Source: Ascarosepion bandense (Eukaryota > Mollusca > Cephalopoda > Sepiida > Sepiidae). From it: a DNA stretch of 64,000 nt. Of this stretch, positions 1 through 9,710 are shown piece after piece. Made by a program: the position numbers and the translations under genes. Below the pieces are notes generated by a model. That model made no database searches, was not told the DNA's origin, and saw nothing but the letters and a program-made list of their open reading frames with translations. Every line of letters starts with the position of its first letter. The stretch's first letter is position 1. Where the stretch lies: contig JBBBDQ010000753.1 of the NCBI GenBank assembly GCA_037127315.1, forward strand, positions 777,501-841,500, given 5' to 3'.

Positions 1-110
1 ATTTTTTTCTTTTAATTTTTTATATTTTTTTTCTATAAATTATCGTTCGGAATTCTATTTATTTCTTTTAATTTTTGAAATGTTTTATTTATTTAGGTAT
101 TTTTGCGGGC

Positions 111-257
111 ATTTAAGGATTTATTACATCGATTTTTTTCTATAGCCTTTTTTATCTTTTATAATAATAAAAATATCTATTCAAATTTCCAGTATTTTTT
201 AGTGTGATTGTAGGTTTAGATCTTACGTGTGCTTACAGTTCATTTTTGTGTATGATA
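111..257 (-). repeat. Second partial copy of the PLE A 3' end
   Basis: This stretch resembles 435-560, about 325 bp away in the same orientation. Shared words include tttaaggattta, tcgattttt.tctatag and gattgtagg. The downstream copy contains the C-terminal codons and stop of PLE A. A tandem partial duplication of the element end fits the tandem or partial-tandem arrangement known for Penelope-like elements (pLTRs). Simple local duplication is the alternative. Confidence 0.55.
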
Positions 258-517
258 TAATTATTCTGAAGTAGTATATTTAATCTTGATTTTGAATATA
301 TGAATTTTGATTCTTTTTCGAGTGTGAGAGCTATTTGTTTAATTTTGACTTTTCAAGTACGGAATATTTTTGTATTTAAGTAAGGTTATTGTGTTAAGTA
401 AGGTTATTGGTGTAGGCTTTAGGGATAGACCTTGCTTTAAGGATTTATTGGATCGATTTTTTCTATAGCATTTTTATCTTTTATAATGAGAATATCTAGT
501 CAAACTCTTAGTATTTC

Positions 518-1545
518 TTAGCATGATTGTAGGGTTAGGTCCCTAATGTGCTTGCAGTTTACTGGTTTAGTGTCTCTGATTAGCTTGTTACTATTTATAT
601 ATTTAAGGATCTCTATTTTTTCTTGAAGGCAAAGAAAGCATGGTTCTTTTATAGATTTTGCTGTTCTTGCTTTTTTGAGAATTTTCCATTTCACCTTAGG
701 GGTTTTATTTTCGTTTTTTAATTTCCAAAAGTGTTTGAGAGAGATGTCATGGTTTGTTTTTCTTTGTTATTGAAGGATGAGAGATGATTGTAAAAGCGCT
801 TTTGAAATACGTTCATGGTATTCCCAATATATATTTTTCTTCTTTAGGATTTTCTGAGGATGAAATCGAACACACACATATATCAGAGATTTCTTCAGAC
901 ATTTATTGGCCATGGGGCATTGGTTGGGGTTTCTACAGTTACAGAGGTTGTTATCATGGGACGGACTTGTATTAGTATTGGATTTATTTTTGCTGTGTAT
1001 TTTTAATATTTTAGTGTTATGCATTTTGATTATTTTTTCTAGATTATTGGAGCAGCTATAATTTAATTTTATGGTATTTTTATTAAAGATTTTGCTTAGA
1101 GGGTTATTTTGGTGGAAGTGTTTCTCTACTAGTTTAAGAAATTTATGTACCAGCTTGAAATTAACTGATTGGTTGAATGGAGGGTTATACCATATTATTT
1201 TCCTGCTTCTATTTCTGCTCTTTGGAATTTTGAATGTTTCCACAAAACTGATTTTTGATGATTTATACCCGCTTTCATGAAGGATTCTATTATAAATTAC
1301 CTTGTGCTTATCAAATATCTCTTTGTTGGATGAGTGTGTGTTAATGCGACGTTCAACTGATGATGGGATGTGTTTAATAATGGATGGTGGGTGATTAGAG
1401 TTGGGGTTTATATGTATTGGGTTTGCGTTGTTTTTCATGTAAGGTTGGAAAGTGTTCGATACTAGGTCTAATGTTATGTCTAGGAAGTCTACTTGCTTGA
1501 TATTGTGGTTAATTACTACGTTAAGGCCAAAGGATTTAAAGACTC
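518..1545 (-). pseudogene. PLE A linker and GIY-YIG endonuclease, broken
   Basis: One open frame runs from about 1545 through the methionine at 1438 to a stop at 767, so that methionine is internal and not a start. It holds VDFLDITLDL, SNHPPSIIKHIP, KIIWYNPPFNQSV, KLNYSC, and the cysteine cluster CNCRNPNQCPMANKC, which is the hallmark of PLE linkers. After the YVCV block the homology moves to another frame that reads YIGNTMNVFQKRFYNHLSSF, a GIY-YIG-like core. It then moves to a third frame ending CFLCLQEKIEILKYIN and a C-terminal VNCKH block, with the stop at 518. Two frameshifts break the nuclease. Confidence 0.85.
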
Positions 1546-1551
1546 TATGGA

Positions 1552-1989
1552 TTAATTTTCTGGTTTATCAACCTTACCTCCAGTAGATTTATCAATTATC
1601 ATCAGTCCGTCGTCCCTATACAGTCCTATCCTGCTCGTTTCTATTTCCTTATGTGCAGTTAAGTTGTACAGTAAGAATAATCCGGTGAGATCCGAAGCTT
1701 CTGCAGAATCCAGCGCACTCATGGATAAGTCATAGCCAACTCCAGGGCGAGGCTGAATAAGTTCTCCGAAATTGATGGGTAGAAGTCTACAATGTCAAAT
1801 TGCAAAAAAGTAGCCTTATTATTTACACCAATATTTTCAAACCACTCGATTACGTCTACCGTACCTTTCCACTGCGTTAGTTTAATTTTGTTTTTTATTT
1901 GTTGGTTGACTCTTTCTAATATGGTTTTACTTATCCTACCTATTTCGGATTTTGTGGGGTTTATTATCCTTGTGGGTAATTTGCTGTAA
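1552..1989 (-). pseudogene. PLE A reverse transcriptase, broken
   Basis: Minus-strand translation gives an RT core with NPTKSEIGRISKTILERVN, then QFDIVDFYPSISE (the catalytic Asp of motif A), then SALDSAEASDLTGLFLLYN, then GLYRDDGLMI. The YRDDGL form of the catalytic box is diagnostic of Penelope-like RTs. A frame change lies between the motif A block and the LDSAEASDL block near 1720. Another lies near 1545, just after KPEN, where the frame meets a stop. The enzyme is therefore interrupted. Confidence 0.85.
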
Positions 1990-2039
1990 AAGTCAGGTTT
2001 GTGGTCTGGAGTTCGCTGAGTTCTACTAGGACATCACAG

Positions 2040-2190
2040 AGGATGAGATTAGAATTATCCGAAACTGCAGGAAATCAGTTATAATCCACAACAACTAACA
2101 GTGGACTACGAACTCAAAGGAGAATTTTGATTTATCCATGGGTGCACTGGATTCTGCAGAAGCTTCGGATCTAACCGCTTATTACCACTT
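2040..2190 (+). mobile_element. Inverted Penelope RT scrap
   Basis: On the plus strand this short stretch reads LSMGALDSAEASDLT, nearly the same segment as the LSMSALDSAEASDLT block on the minus strand at 1690-1735. A piece of the same PLE family therefore sits head-to-head with PLE A at its truncated end. It could come from a twin-priming-like event or a rearrangement. Confidence 0.6.
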
Positions 2191-2340
2191 CACGAGGCTG
2201 GTCTAGACATGCGAGGGATTGGTATCTGCTGAAAACCAGATTTCAGACCGCATAGACACGGTGTACTTTAATATAGTTTTATATATATCGAATAATTACA
2301 AGAATACAAGCAAGTCAAAATAAGTGACGAAAAAGAAATA

Positions 2341-2949
2341 TCAGTTCGTTGGTATTGCAGAAGTACTATAATATTCGTGTTGTATTATTTCTACGAGACG
2401 ATCGTTTATTAAACTTCCAGTTGGTTGAATTTGCAATACTTTGCTCTCCATCTTCTTGTTTGCAGGAGCAGGCGAGTTTTCAGGCCGACCGTATTTCAAA
2501 TGTTGTCCCGATCCGTCTCTCCGAGACCCGGGTGCCAACTGACTAACCTCGTCCTGCATTCTTATTTTGTTAAACAAGCATCTTGACCGGAATGGGAAAG
2601 AGAGGTGTAAGTTTTCAATTTTCCTTACTGTATAACTCTTACGCGCTGGAAATAAAACAATTACATTTAACCATTTCGAATTACAATAGAAGGGGAGAAA
2701 ACACATTCCCTCTATTTGCCTTCCTGCTCTTATCAACTGCTCTTGTAATTCAGTACACAGGAAATTGTCACGGCCACATTTCGAACTAGGGTCACACATT
2801 GTCAAAACCCATTGACATATGTTGTGACTAGAATCACTTTGATAAATTCGCTTAAAAATAATTTTAAACTCAGTATACTTCGTTCCTCTGTTTTTCCACT
2901 TGTTAACATTTGAACTACTTTTTCCGACAAAAATAATTGAACTTGCCAA
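2341..2949 (-). CDS. Unidentified 202-residue reading frame
   Basis: An open frame with ATG at 2949 and stop at 2341. I do not recognise it. It has scattered cysteines (ICQWVLTMCDPSSKCG, FLCTELQEQ) and a hydrophilic Pro/Lys-rich stretch (GRPENSPAPANKKMESK). It has no signal peptide or clear membrane segment. The base composition is less AT-rich than the flanks, and the frame is longer than expected by chance at that composition. It lies between two transposons, so it may be a transposon remnant, a captured exon or a chance frame. Confidence 0.3.
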   Translation of the reverse strand: MASSIIFVGKSSSNVNKWKNRGTKYTEFKIIFKRIYQSDSSHNICQWVLTMCDPSSKCGRDNFLCTELQEQLIRAGRQIEGMCFLPFYCNSKWLNVIVLFPARKSYTVRKIENLHLSFPFRSRCLFNKIRMQDEVSQLAPGSRRDGSGQHLKYGRPENSPAPANKKMESKVLQIQPTGSLINDRLVEIIQHEYYSTSAIPTN

Positions 2950-3015
2950 TTTTAGGGAAATCTTTCTTCATCTTGAAAATCACTTAAAATTAATACCATC
3001 CATCGGAAAATAAAG

Positions 3016-3016
3016 T

Positions 3017-3043
<27 letters not shown>
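3016..3043. repeat. (TA)n microsatellite
   Basis: About 14 uninterrupted TA units. Confidence 0.9.
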
Positions 3044-3047
<4 letters not shown>

Positions 3048-3418
3048 TTCCCTCCTGTCATGCTCAGGAGATTGGGTTATTACTAATTTTTTTGTTATGT
3101 CTTAATCTAAGATACTTAATAGTATGTACATAAATATATATGTTACATTTTGCCCTCATTTTTGACAGCACGGGCCTACTTGTTACATAAGAATGATTTA
3201 CTGGAGAGTAGGGTCACGAATAAATCAGTTTAACAATATGACAAAACTCCCATATCCTCCAGAAATTTACGCCATCTTCCACCCAAAAGAAAACTGGGTG
3301 ATTGATTAATTTTCTACGGTTTATCAACCCAGGTAATTTACGCCCCCCGCCAAAAAAAACAACCTATTTTTTATACTCTAAGAATTTTTTTTGTTTTTAG
3401 ACAATACAAGTCTTGCTA

Positions 3419-3909
3419 CGAGGGTCATTCAATAAATCAGGTGAATTTTTCTAATACAGATAGAAGCTTACTTTTTTTTTTCAACGTAGTCTCCCAGCAG
3501 TGTCGCACACTTTTCTCATCTGTGCACAAGCTTCTGTATTCCCTCAGCGTAAAAATTTTGGACTGATGTCTCAGCCAATCGCTCACAGCACTTTTGACTT
3601 CATCGTCGCTTTCAAACTTCTTTAAACAATTTACCCCACTTGCAGATATTTTTTGGCTGAAACATGTGGCACCATACACAGTGGACATTCTCCTATGAAT
3701 TTCAATTGGTTTTCAGCAACCATAAATTTGATAACTGAGCTCTGTTCAATCCTGAAGCATGCTTCTTGGTCGGCCATCTTTGTTAATCTCCAATACTGTT
3801 AAATTTTTTTTTCAATTTGAAAAAAAAAAAAAAAAAAAAAAAAAAATTAAATCTCTTTGAAAAAGAATTAAAGGAATGAAATTAAAAAAAGTAAACTTCT
3901 ATCTGTATT
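3419..3909 (-). mobile_element. Internally deleted mariner-like element
   Basis: The left end begins after a TA (3417-3418) with cgagggtcattcaataaat and runs on through gaatttttctaatacagatag. The inner part of the right terminal repeat, gtaaacttctatctgtatt, is present inverted at 3891-3909. At that point it is cut by the RTE LINE. The outer right repeat (ttcaccttatttattgaa and tgaccctcg) reappears only beyond the LINE at about 7775. TA flank, terminal repeat type and transposase residues all agree with the mariner family. Confidence 0.8.
3437..3777 (-). pseudogene. Mariner transposase, N and C termini fused by deletion
   Basis: On the minus strand an ATG at 3777 opens MADQEACFRIEQSSVIKFMV, a typical mariner N-terminus. 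After a frame change it continues IHRRMSTVYGATCFSQKIS and then jumps straight to KKFESDDEVKSAVSDWLRHQ, the C-terminal block that normally follows the DD34D catalytic domain. The central two-thirds of a usual transposase of about 345 residues is missing, including all catalytic aspartates. The copy could only move in trans. The stop is about 20 bp inside the terminal repeat. Confidence 0.8.
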
Positions 3910-3918
3910 CTTCTTCTT

Positions 3919-5448
3919 CTATGTGCCCTGTCCCTTCAGGACGTAGGCGATCATGGATCTCCACGTCTCCCTATCCCTTGTGGCTCTGAGTATGTTTGCT
4001 CCTGTTGCTCCTGGCAACCCCCGTTCCGTCATCCACATGATCAGACCCTGCAAATATGTTACCCGCTGCCTTCCCCTGTCTCTCCTTCCTTCTATCTGTC
4101 CAGTCAGTATCAGGTTCTCCAGGCTCTCCTTTCTCATTGCATGTCCCAGGGACTTCAGTTGTCTCTTCCTGATGCTCAGCATCAATTTCCTTTTTGTTGC
4201 CATTCTTTCTAACACTTCGTCGTTGCTTGTATGCTCAGTCCACGATATCCGTAGCATCCTTGTGTAGAACCACATTTCGGCCGCTTCAAGTTTTGTCCTC
4301 ATTTTCGATGATATTGTCCAGCATTCACAGCCGTATTGAAGAACTGACATCACGTAGCAGTCTAGCACTCTTTTCTTCGTTTCTATTGAGATCTTCCTGT
4401 GTGTTAGTATTTTGCTCATCTTCTGGAACGCGTCCTTTGCCATGCCAATTCGCCTTCGGATCTCCGTGTCGCACTTTCCATCTCCTGTTAGAACACTTCC
4501 TAGGTACTTAAATTCTTGGACTTGTTTGATTCTGTTATCCCCCACCTGTATTTGGCATTTTGGGTTGTATCTTTTGCTGATGACCATGCACTCAGTTTTC
4601 TTAAAGTTTATTTGTAGTCCCTTCTTGTCACTCTCCACTGCTACTTTCTGTATGAGATCTTGCAGTTTCCTTTCCGTGTCCGCAATTAGTACTGTATCGT
4701 CCGCGTATCTTATGTTGTTCAGGTTATGGCCTCCAATAACAAATCCTGGTGTGTCATCTAGGGTCCTCACAATATTCTCGCTGTATAGGTTGAACAAATC
4801 CGGTGAAAAGACACATCCTTGTCTTACGCCTTTTTCTATCTTTGTGTATCTACTGAGGTCGTTACCTGTCCGTATGCAGGCCGTTTGCTGCCAGTAGATA
4901 TTCTTGATTATTCTTATGTCTTTGCCGAAAATGTCGAGGTTGCCTAGCATTTCCATCAATTCTTTGTGTCGTATTTTGTCGAATGCTTTCGCGTAATCAA
5001 TGAAGCATAGGTACAAGTCTTTCTTCATTTGTAATGCCATTTCAGAGAGCATCCTAATCATGAATATGGCGTTCCTTGTTCCAGTGTCTTTGACGAACCC
5101 GCACTGTTCCTGCCCTATCTCTGGCCTGATTCTGCTTCTCGCTCTATTCATCAGGATTCTGACAATCAGCTTTGTAATGTGACTCATTAAGCTGATAGTT
5201 CTGTGTAGTTCGCACTCGTTTGCACCAGGTTTCTTCGGCAGCGCTATAAATATCGACTTGCATAGGTCGTCTGGTATTATTCCGCTGCTATAAATTTCGT
5301 TTATTATGTCGGTAATCTTTTCTATGCCATATTCTTCTAAGGCTGTCAGCAGCTCTATCACTATACCATCTGGGCCAGGTGCTTTGTTTCTGTTCATTTT
5401 GGCCATTGCAGCTTCCACTTCGGATTTTAGTATTTCCGGTCCATCCAT
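3919..5448 (-). pseudogene. RTE LINE reverse transcriptase, intact frame
   Basis: 509 residues in one frame with no internal stop. The RT blocks are in order: NRNKAPGPDGIVIELL (about residue 20), [20 protein letters not shown] (about 68), [20 protein letters not shown], then [20 protein letters not shown] (motif A Asp, about 148), [20 protein letters not shown] (motif B) and [12 protein letters not shown] (motif C, about 245). It continues through the thumb (KYLGSVLTGDGKCDTEIRR) to the C-terminal GHAMRKESLENLILTGQIEG block. All visible catalytic residues are kept. The internal methionine is only the first after the upstream frameshift. Confidence 0.9.
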
Positions 5449-5449
5449 C

Positions 5450-6230
5450 TCCTTGTGTATTCTCGGTTGTTCTCTCTTGTCGCAAAAGAGATCCTTTATG
5501 TATTCTTCCCATCGCTGGAGTATTTCCTCTTTCTCTAATATGATTGTCCCTTCCTTGGATTTTATGCATCCTGTTCAGGAACAGGTTTTTTTGTCCTGTC
5601 AGTTCTCTTATCTCTTTATGCATCTCTGCTTTGTTGTTCCTGCTCAGTCTCTCTACTTCTGCACATTTGTTGTTGAGCCATTCCTCTTTGGCTTGTCTGC
5701 ATTTGTTCCTTATCTCCCTGTGAAGTTTTTTGTACTCTGCTCCGTGTCTTGGCGTTATTTTTTTGTCTCCTTTGCATCATGTGGAGGATCTCTTCGGACA
5801 TCCACTCATTTTTTCTTCTGCGTCTGATTTCTTTTGGGGCGATGTTGTTCGCTGAGGTCACCATTGCTTCTTTTAGTGAATCCCATTTTGAGTATCCTTT
5901 TCCAATTTGTTCTTCATATTTCTTTCTCACGCTGTTATTATATTCTTTCTGCAGGGTGAGATCGTCCTCTAGTGTGTCGTATTGCAGTCTTGGTAATATG
6001 CTGGGCTTCTTCAGTCTTCGGAGTTTCACTTTTAGTTTGCAGATGACTGGGACGTGGTCACTTCCGCAGTCAGCACCTGGGTATGTTTTGCATTGGACTA
6101 CCGCGTTCCTGAATCTCTTGTTTATAGTTATATAATCTATTTTTATTCTTCGTGTCCCCTCCTGGGCTTCTCCATGTCCATAAACGTCGTGGGTGTTCTT
6201 GGAACCAGGTGTTAGTAATGACCTGGTCAT
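5450..6230 (-). pseudogene. RTE LINE endonuclease end and linker
   Basis: Carries the endonuclease C-terminus (IDYITINKRFRN, CGSDHVPVICKLKVKLRRL) and then the basic linker before the RT. Homology changes frame near 5750 (around RRQKNNAKTRS) and again near 5570 (around HKIQGRDNH). Together with the shift near 6150, this makes at least three frameshifts between the start and the RT. Confidence 0.8.
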
Positions 6231-7050
6231 TGGCTGAGCACCATTGGATCCATTTTTCTCCTCTTTCGTTGCGCTCTCCTAGTCCGAAGTTGCCGTTCGT
6301 GTCTCCTTCTCTATCTTTATCTACCTTTGCATTTAAGTCCCCCATTATTATCCTAACTTCTTGGCATTTGAACTGAGCCTTAGCACTGTCCAGTATTGAA
6401 TAGAATGATTCTATTTCGTCCTCCGAGCTTTGAGTTGTTGGCGCATAGACTACTATAATAGCTATATTGAGGGGCCTTCCCCGCAGTTTAACCAAGAGGA
6501 CACTCTCTGACAGTTGCCAGTATCCAAGTACACATCTCTTCACTTGTTTGTTTAGTATTAAAGCGACCCCTTTTTCGTGTTTTTTACCTCCTGCATATAT
6601 TATCCTGTGGGTGTCGCTACTGAAATCTCCGTTATTAGGCCATCTTGTTTCACATATTCCTAGGATGCTGATATTCAGTCTGTTCATCTCCTGTTTGACA
6701 TTCTCTAGTTGTCCACAGTTCAGTGTCCTGATGTTCCATGTTCCTATAGTGAGTTTGTCTTTGATTCGCACAGTTGCAGGGTAACGGTCCAGAGACACCT
6801 GTTGCTCATGTCGTTCTTTCCCGGGCGAGGGACAAATTTTGGAGTAAAATGTCCCCTTTACGCCGTTGGTGCTAACAGTCGCCGGATGACGGTTAGGTGG
6901 CACCTGTTGCCCATGCCGGTCCTTACCGAGCGAGGAGTTGCTTCCTTGGGAAGTAACCCCCTTCACGCTGTTGGCTTTCATATATTTATTGTGACTATCC
7001 ATGATTGAGCGGGGGGAGATAGTGGAGTGGTATCCCGTTGCCTTCTCCAC
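6070..7050 (-). pseudogene. RTE LINE N-terminus and AP endonuclease
   Basis: The frame opens at the ATG at 7050. Residues 1-100 are low-similarity and carry an internal duplication. The endonuclease begins at about residue 105 with LTIGTWNIRTLNCGQLENVK, followed by GICETRWPNNGDF (catalytic Glu), VVYAPTTQSSEDEIESFY, IIMGDLNAKV (Asp and Asn) and NTWFQEHPRRLWTW. Just after WRSPGGDTKN, near 6150, the frame shifts. The remaining endonuclease (IDYITINKRFRN, GSDHVPVICKLK with the catalytic Asp-His) is read in the next frame. The nuclease is thus interrupted once. Confidence 0.88.
6773..6985 (-). repeat. Two diverged ~110-bp repeats in the LINE N-terminus
   Basis: Segments at about 6773-6868 and 6883-6985 share cacctgttgc, catg.cggt and cgagg and encode the paired blocks HGQQVPPNRHPATV and HEQQVSLDRYPATV. 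This is an internal duplication in the region ahead of the endonuclease. Confidence 0.6.
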
Positions 7051-7296
7051 GATGGTTTATTGAGACATCACCTCTAGTTAGCTGGCCGTTGACTCTTTGA
7101 GAGTTCTTCCGCCCTTTGTAGGTTTATATTTTTTTGACCTACAGGGATGCTAACGTCACAATTAAGTATACATATAGTTGATGTAAAAAAAATACTAAGT
7201 TTTAACTTAGTTAAAGTCGAAATGGAGTTCAGACAAAAGAAAAATTTATTATATTTTTATGAAACAAAATTAAATGGTAAAAGAAAACAGATACAA

Positions 7297-7764
7297 ACTA
7301 GTCTAAATTCTAAGAACCTCGCAGCAGTAATTACAATCAGCATACTTTACTAGTAGTCACAAGAAATATTATGCATATTCGACATTTTGGCAGACATCTT
7401 CTGACTTTCTTTGGTTCTATCATATACATACTGATACGGTGCTGGTAGGAACACGTGGGGTTTTTTTTTTGGAAGTGGGATGAAGGAAAAGGATTGCTAG
7501 GAGAGAAAGGACGCTAACTTTTTTTTTCTTAGACTGAAGACCGGGAGAGAAAAAAGTTCATTTTAAATTCTATAGAATCCTATTTTTTTAAATTTTTTTT
7601 TTATGGTAGCTACAGACAAAAACAGAAAAAAAATTCAAAATATAGTCACTCTGAAAGAAAATATATGTAATAAAATATACGTAGCATGAATTAAACGATC
7701 CTTTTCTTTAGCTAGTCTAAATTCTAAGAACCTCGCAGCAGTAATTACAATCAGCATACTTTAG
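7297..7764. repeat. 54-bp direct repeat flanking ~360 bp
   Basis: A block beginning ctagtctaaattctaagaac and ending cagcatacttta is found almost unchanged at 7297-7351 and 7710-7764. The intervening 360 bp is AT-rich and has no recognisable content. The second copy abuts the start of the 49-bp satellite. It could mark an insertion with duplicated flank, or a tandem duplication. Confidence 0.7.
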
Positions 7765-7768
7765 AATT

Positions 7769-9478
7769 CCTTATAATGAAAAATTCACCTTATTTATTGA
7801 ATGACCCTCGTAGAAGTCCTTATACCGAAAAATTCACTTTATTTATTGAATGAGCCTCGTAGATGTCCTTATACCGAAAAATTCACCTTATTTATTGAAT
7901 GACCCTCGTATAAGTCCTTATACCGAAAAATTCACCTTATTTATTGAATGACCCTCGTATAAGTCCTTATACCGAAAAATTCACCTTATTTATTGAATGA
8001 CCCTCGTAGAAGTCCTTATACCGAAAAATTCACCTTATTTATTGAATGACCCTCGTATAAGTCCTTACACCGAAAAATTCACCTTATTTATTGAATGACC
8101 CTCGTATAAGTCCTTATACCGAAAAATTCACCTTATTTATTGAATGACCCTCGTATAAGTCCTTATACCGAAAAATTCACCTTATTTATTGATGGACCCT
8201 CGTAGAAGTCCTTATACCGAAAAATTCACCTTATTTATTGAATGACCCTCGTATAAGTCCTTATACCGAAAAATTCACCTTATTTATTGGATGACCCTCG
8301 TAGAAGTCTTTATAGCGAAAAATTCACCTTATTTATTGAATGACCCTCGTATAAGTCCTTATACCGAAAAATTCACCTTATTTATTGATGGACCCTCGTA
8401 GAAGTCCTTATACCAAAAGATTCCACTTATTTATTGAATGACCCTCGTAGAAGTCCATATACCGAAAAATTCACCTTATTTATTGAATGACCCTCGTAGA
8501 AGTCCTTATACCAAAAGATTCCACTTATTTATTGAATGACCCTCGTAGAAGTCCATATACCGAAAAATTCACCTTATTTATTGAATGACCCTCGTAGAAG
8601 TCCATATACCGAAAAATTCACCTTATTTATTGAATGACCCTCGTAGAAGTCCTTATACCAAAAGATTCCACTTATTTAGTGAATGACACTCGTAGAAGTC
8701 CTTATACCGAAAAATTCACCTTATTTATTGAATGACCCTCGTAGAAGTCCTTATACCAAAAGATTCCACTTATTTATTGAATGACCCTCGTAGAAGTCCA
8801 TATACCGAAAAATTCACCTTATTTATTGAATGACCCTCGTAGAAGTCCATATACCGAAAAATTCACCTTATTTATTGAATGACCCTCGTAGAAGTCCTTA
8901 TACCAAAAGATTCCACTTATTTAGTGAATGACCCTCGTAGAAGTCCTTATACCGAAAAATTCACCTTATTTATTGAATGACCCTCGTAGAAGTCCTTATA
9001 CCAAAAGATTCCACTTATTTAGTGAATGACCCTCGTAGAAGTCCTTATACCGAAAAATTCACCTTATTTATTGAATGACCCTCGTAGAAGTCCTTATACC
9101 AAAAGATTCCACTTATTTAGTGAATGACCCTCGTAGAAGTCCTTACACCGAAAAATTCACCTTATTTATTGAATGACCCTCGTAGAAGTTATTATACCGA
9201 AAAATTCACCTTATTTATTGAATGACCCTCGTAGAAGTTATTATACCGAAAAATTCACCTTATTTATTGAATGACCCTCGTAGAAGTCCTTATACCAAAA
9301 GATTCCACTTATTTAGTGAATGACACTCGTAGAAGTCCTTATACCGAAAAATTCACCTTCTTTATTGAATGACCCTCGTAGAAGTCCTTACACCGAAAAA
9401 TTCACCTTATTTATTGAATGACCCTCGTAGAAGTCCTTATACCAAAAGATTCACCTTATTTATCGAATGACCCACGTA
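7769..9478 (+). repeat. 49-bp satellite derived from mariner terminal repeat
   Basis: About 35 head-to-tail copies of a 49-bp unit: aagtccttataccgaaaaat, then tcaccttatttattgaatga, then ccctcgtag. Two main forms occur, an accgaaaaattcacc type and an accaaaagattccac type, plus sub-variants (ccatata, tagtgaatg, gtataag). The core, from gaaaaattcacc to gaccctcgta, is the reverse complement of the mariner left end at 3419-3450. The first unit stands where the missing outer right terminal repeat of that mariner should be. The array ends with a degenerate unit at 9478. Confidence 0.9.
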
Positions 9479-9489
9479 TTTAACCCATA

Positions 9490-9710
9490 CCTTGTGGGAG
9501 AAGTGGTGGCTTCATACCTTTTTCTTAAGGGTATTTGTGCAAAAGGATATATAAAGGAACTCGGCTCTCCGATTAAAAATTCCTAGTCAGCATGCATTAC
9601 ATCACCGCTCATCTATTATTTCTAAGAAGTCACCTATCTTGGTACTGACCAGGCTAGGCGTTGCTTAACTTCTGTGATCGTATGATAGCCGGTGTTTTAA
9701 TGATGTAAAC
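9490..9710 (-). mobile_element. Decayed 5S-tRNA composite SINE
   Basis: Minus-strand copy. 9632-9705 resembles the reverse complement of 5S rRNA (tactgaccaggct, gttgcttaacttc, gtgatcg, ccggtgt). 9500-9600 holds remnants of the tRNA-derived head (cataccttt, aagggtattt, aactcggctctccgatt). Heavily diverged compared with the copies at 51.7, 52.4 and 56.6 kb. Confidence 0.65.

Larger units (their letters stand above)
518..2000 (-). mobile_element. Penelope-like retroelement fragment (PLE A)
   Basis: Read on the minus strand from about 2000 down to 518, this encodes in order the second half of a Penelope-type reverse transcriptase, a linker, and a GIY-YIG endonuclease. The pieces lie in several reading frames. 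It is 5'-truncated: nothing of the RT before the NPTKSEIGRISK-like block is seen. Order and motifs match EN-positive Penelope-like elements. The product is no longer continuous, so the copy is dead. Confidence 0.85.
3910..7146 (-). mobile_element. Near full-length RTE-type LINE
   Basis: A non-LTR retrotransposon on the minus strand. It carries an N-terminal region, an AP-type endonuclease and a reverse transcriptase in one original reading frame, and it ends in a short (TTC)n run at 3908-3920, i.e. a GAA-type 3' tail. A single ORF, AP endonuclease plus RT, and a short simple-repeat tail are features of the RTE clade (the HmRTE/BovB kind). At least nine shorter copies of the same family lie elsewhere in the window. 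The 5' boundary is approximate. Confidence 0.85.

Noticed and set aside
784..1280. Plus-strand frames opposite PLE A
   Set aside because: Antisense shadows; the minus strand carries the Penelope linker and nuclease residues.
1071..1989. Plus-strand hydrophobic frames as small membrane proteins
   Set aside because: Produced by T-rich antisense sequence of the PLE; no conserved features.
3953..6784. Several plus-strand frames of 60-173 codons
   Set aside because: Shadows of the minus-strand RTE LINE, whose residues and motifs are clearly on the other strand.
7784..9470. Regular 49-bp repeats as a CRISPR array
   Set aside because: There are no unique spacers: the whole 49 bp is repeated head to tail and matches a mariner end. 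The genome is eukaryotic.
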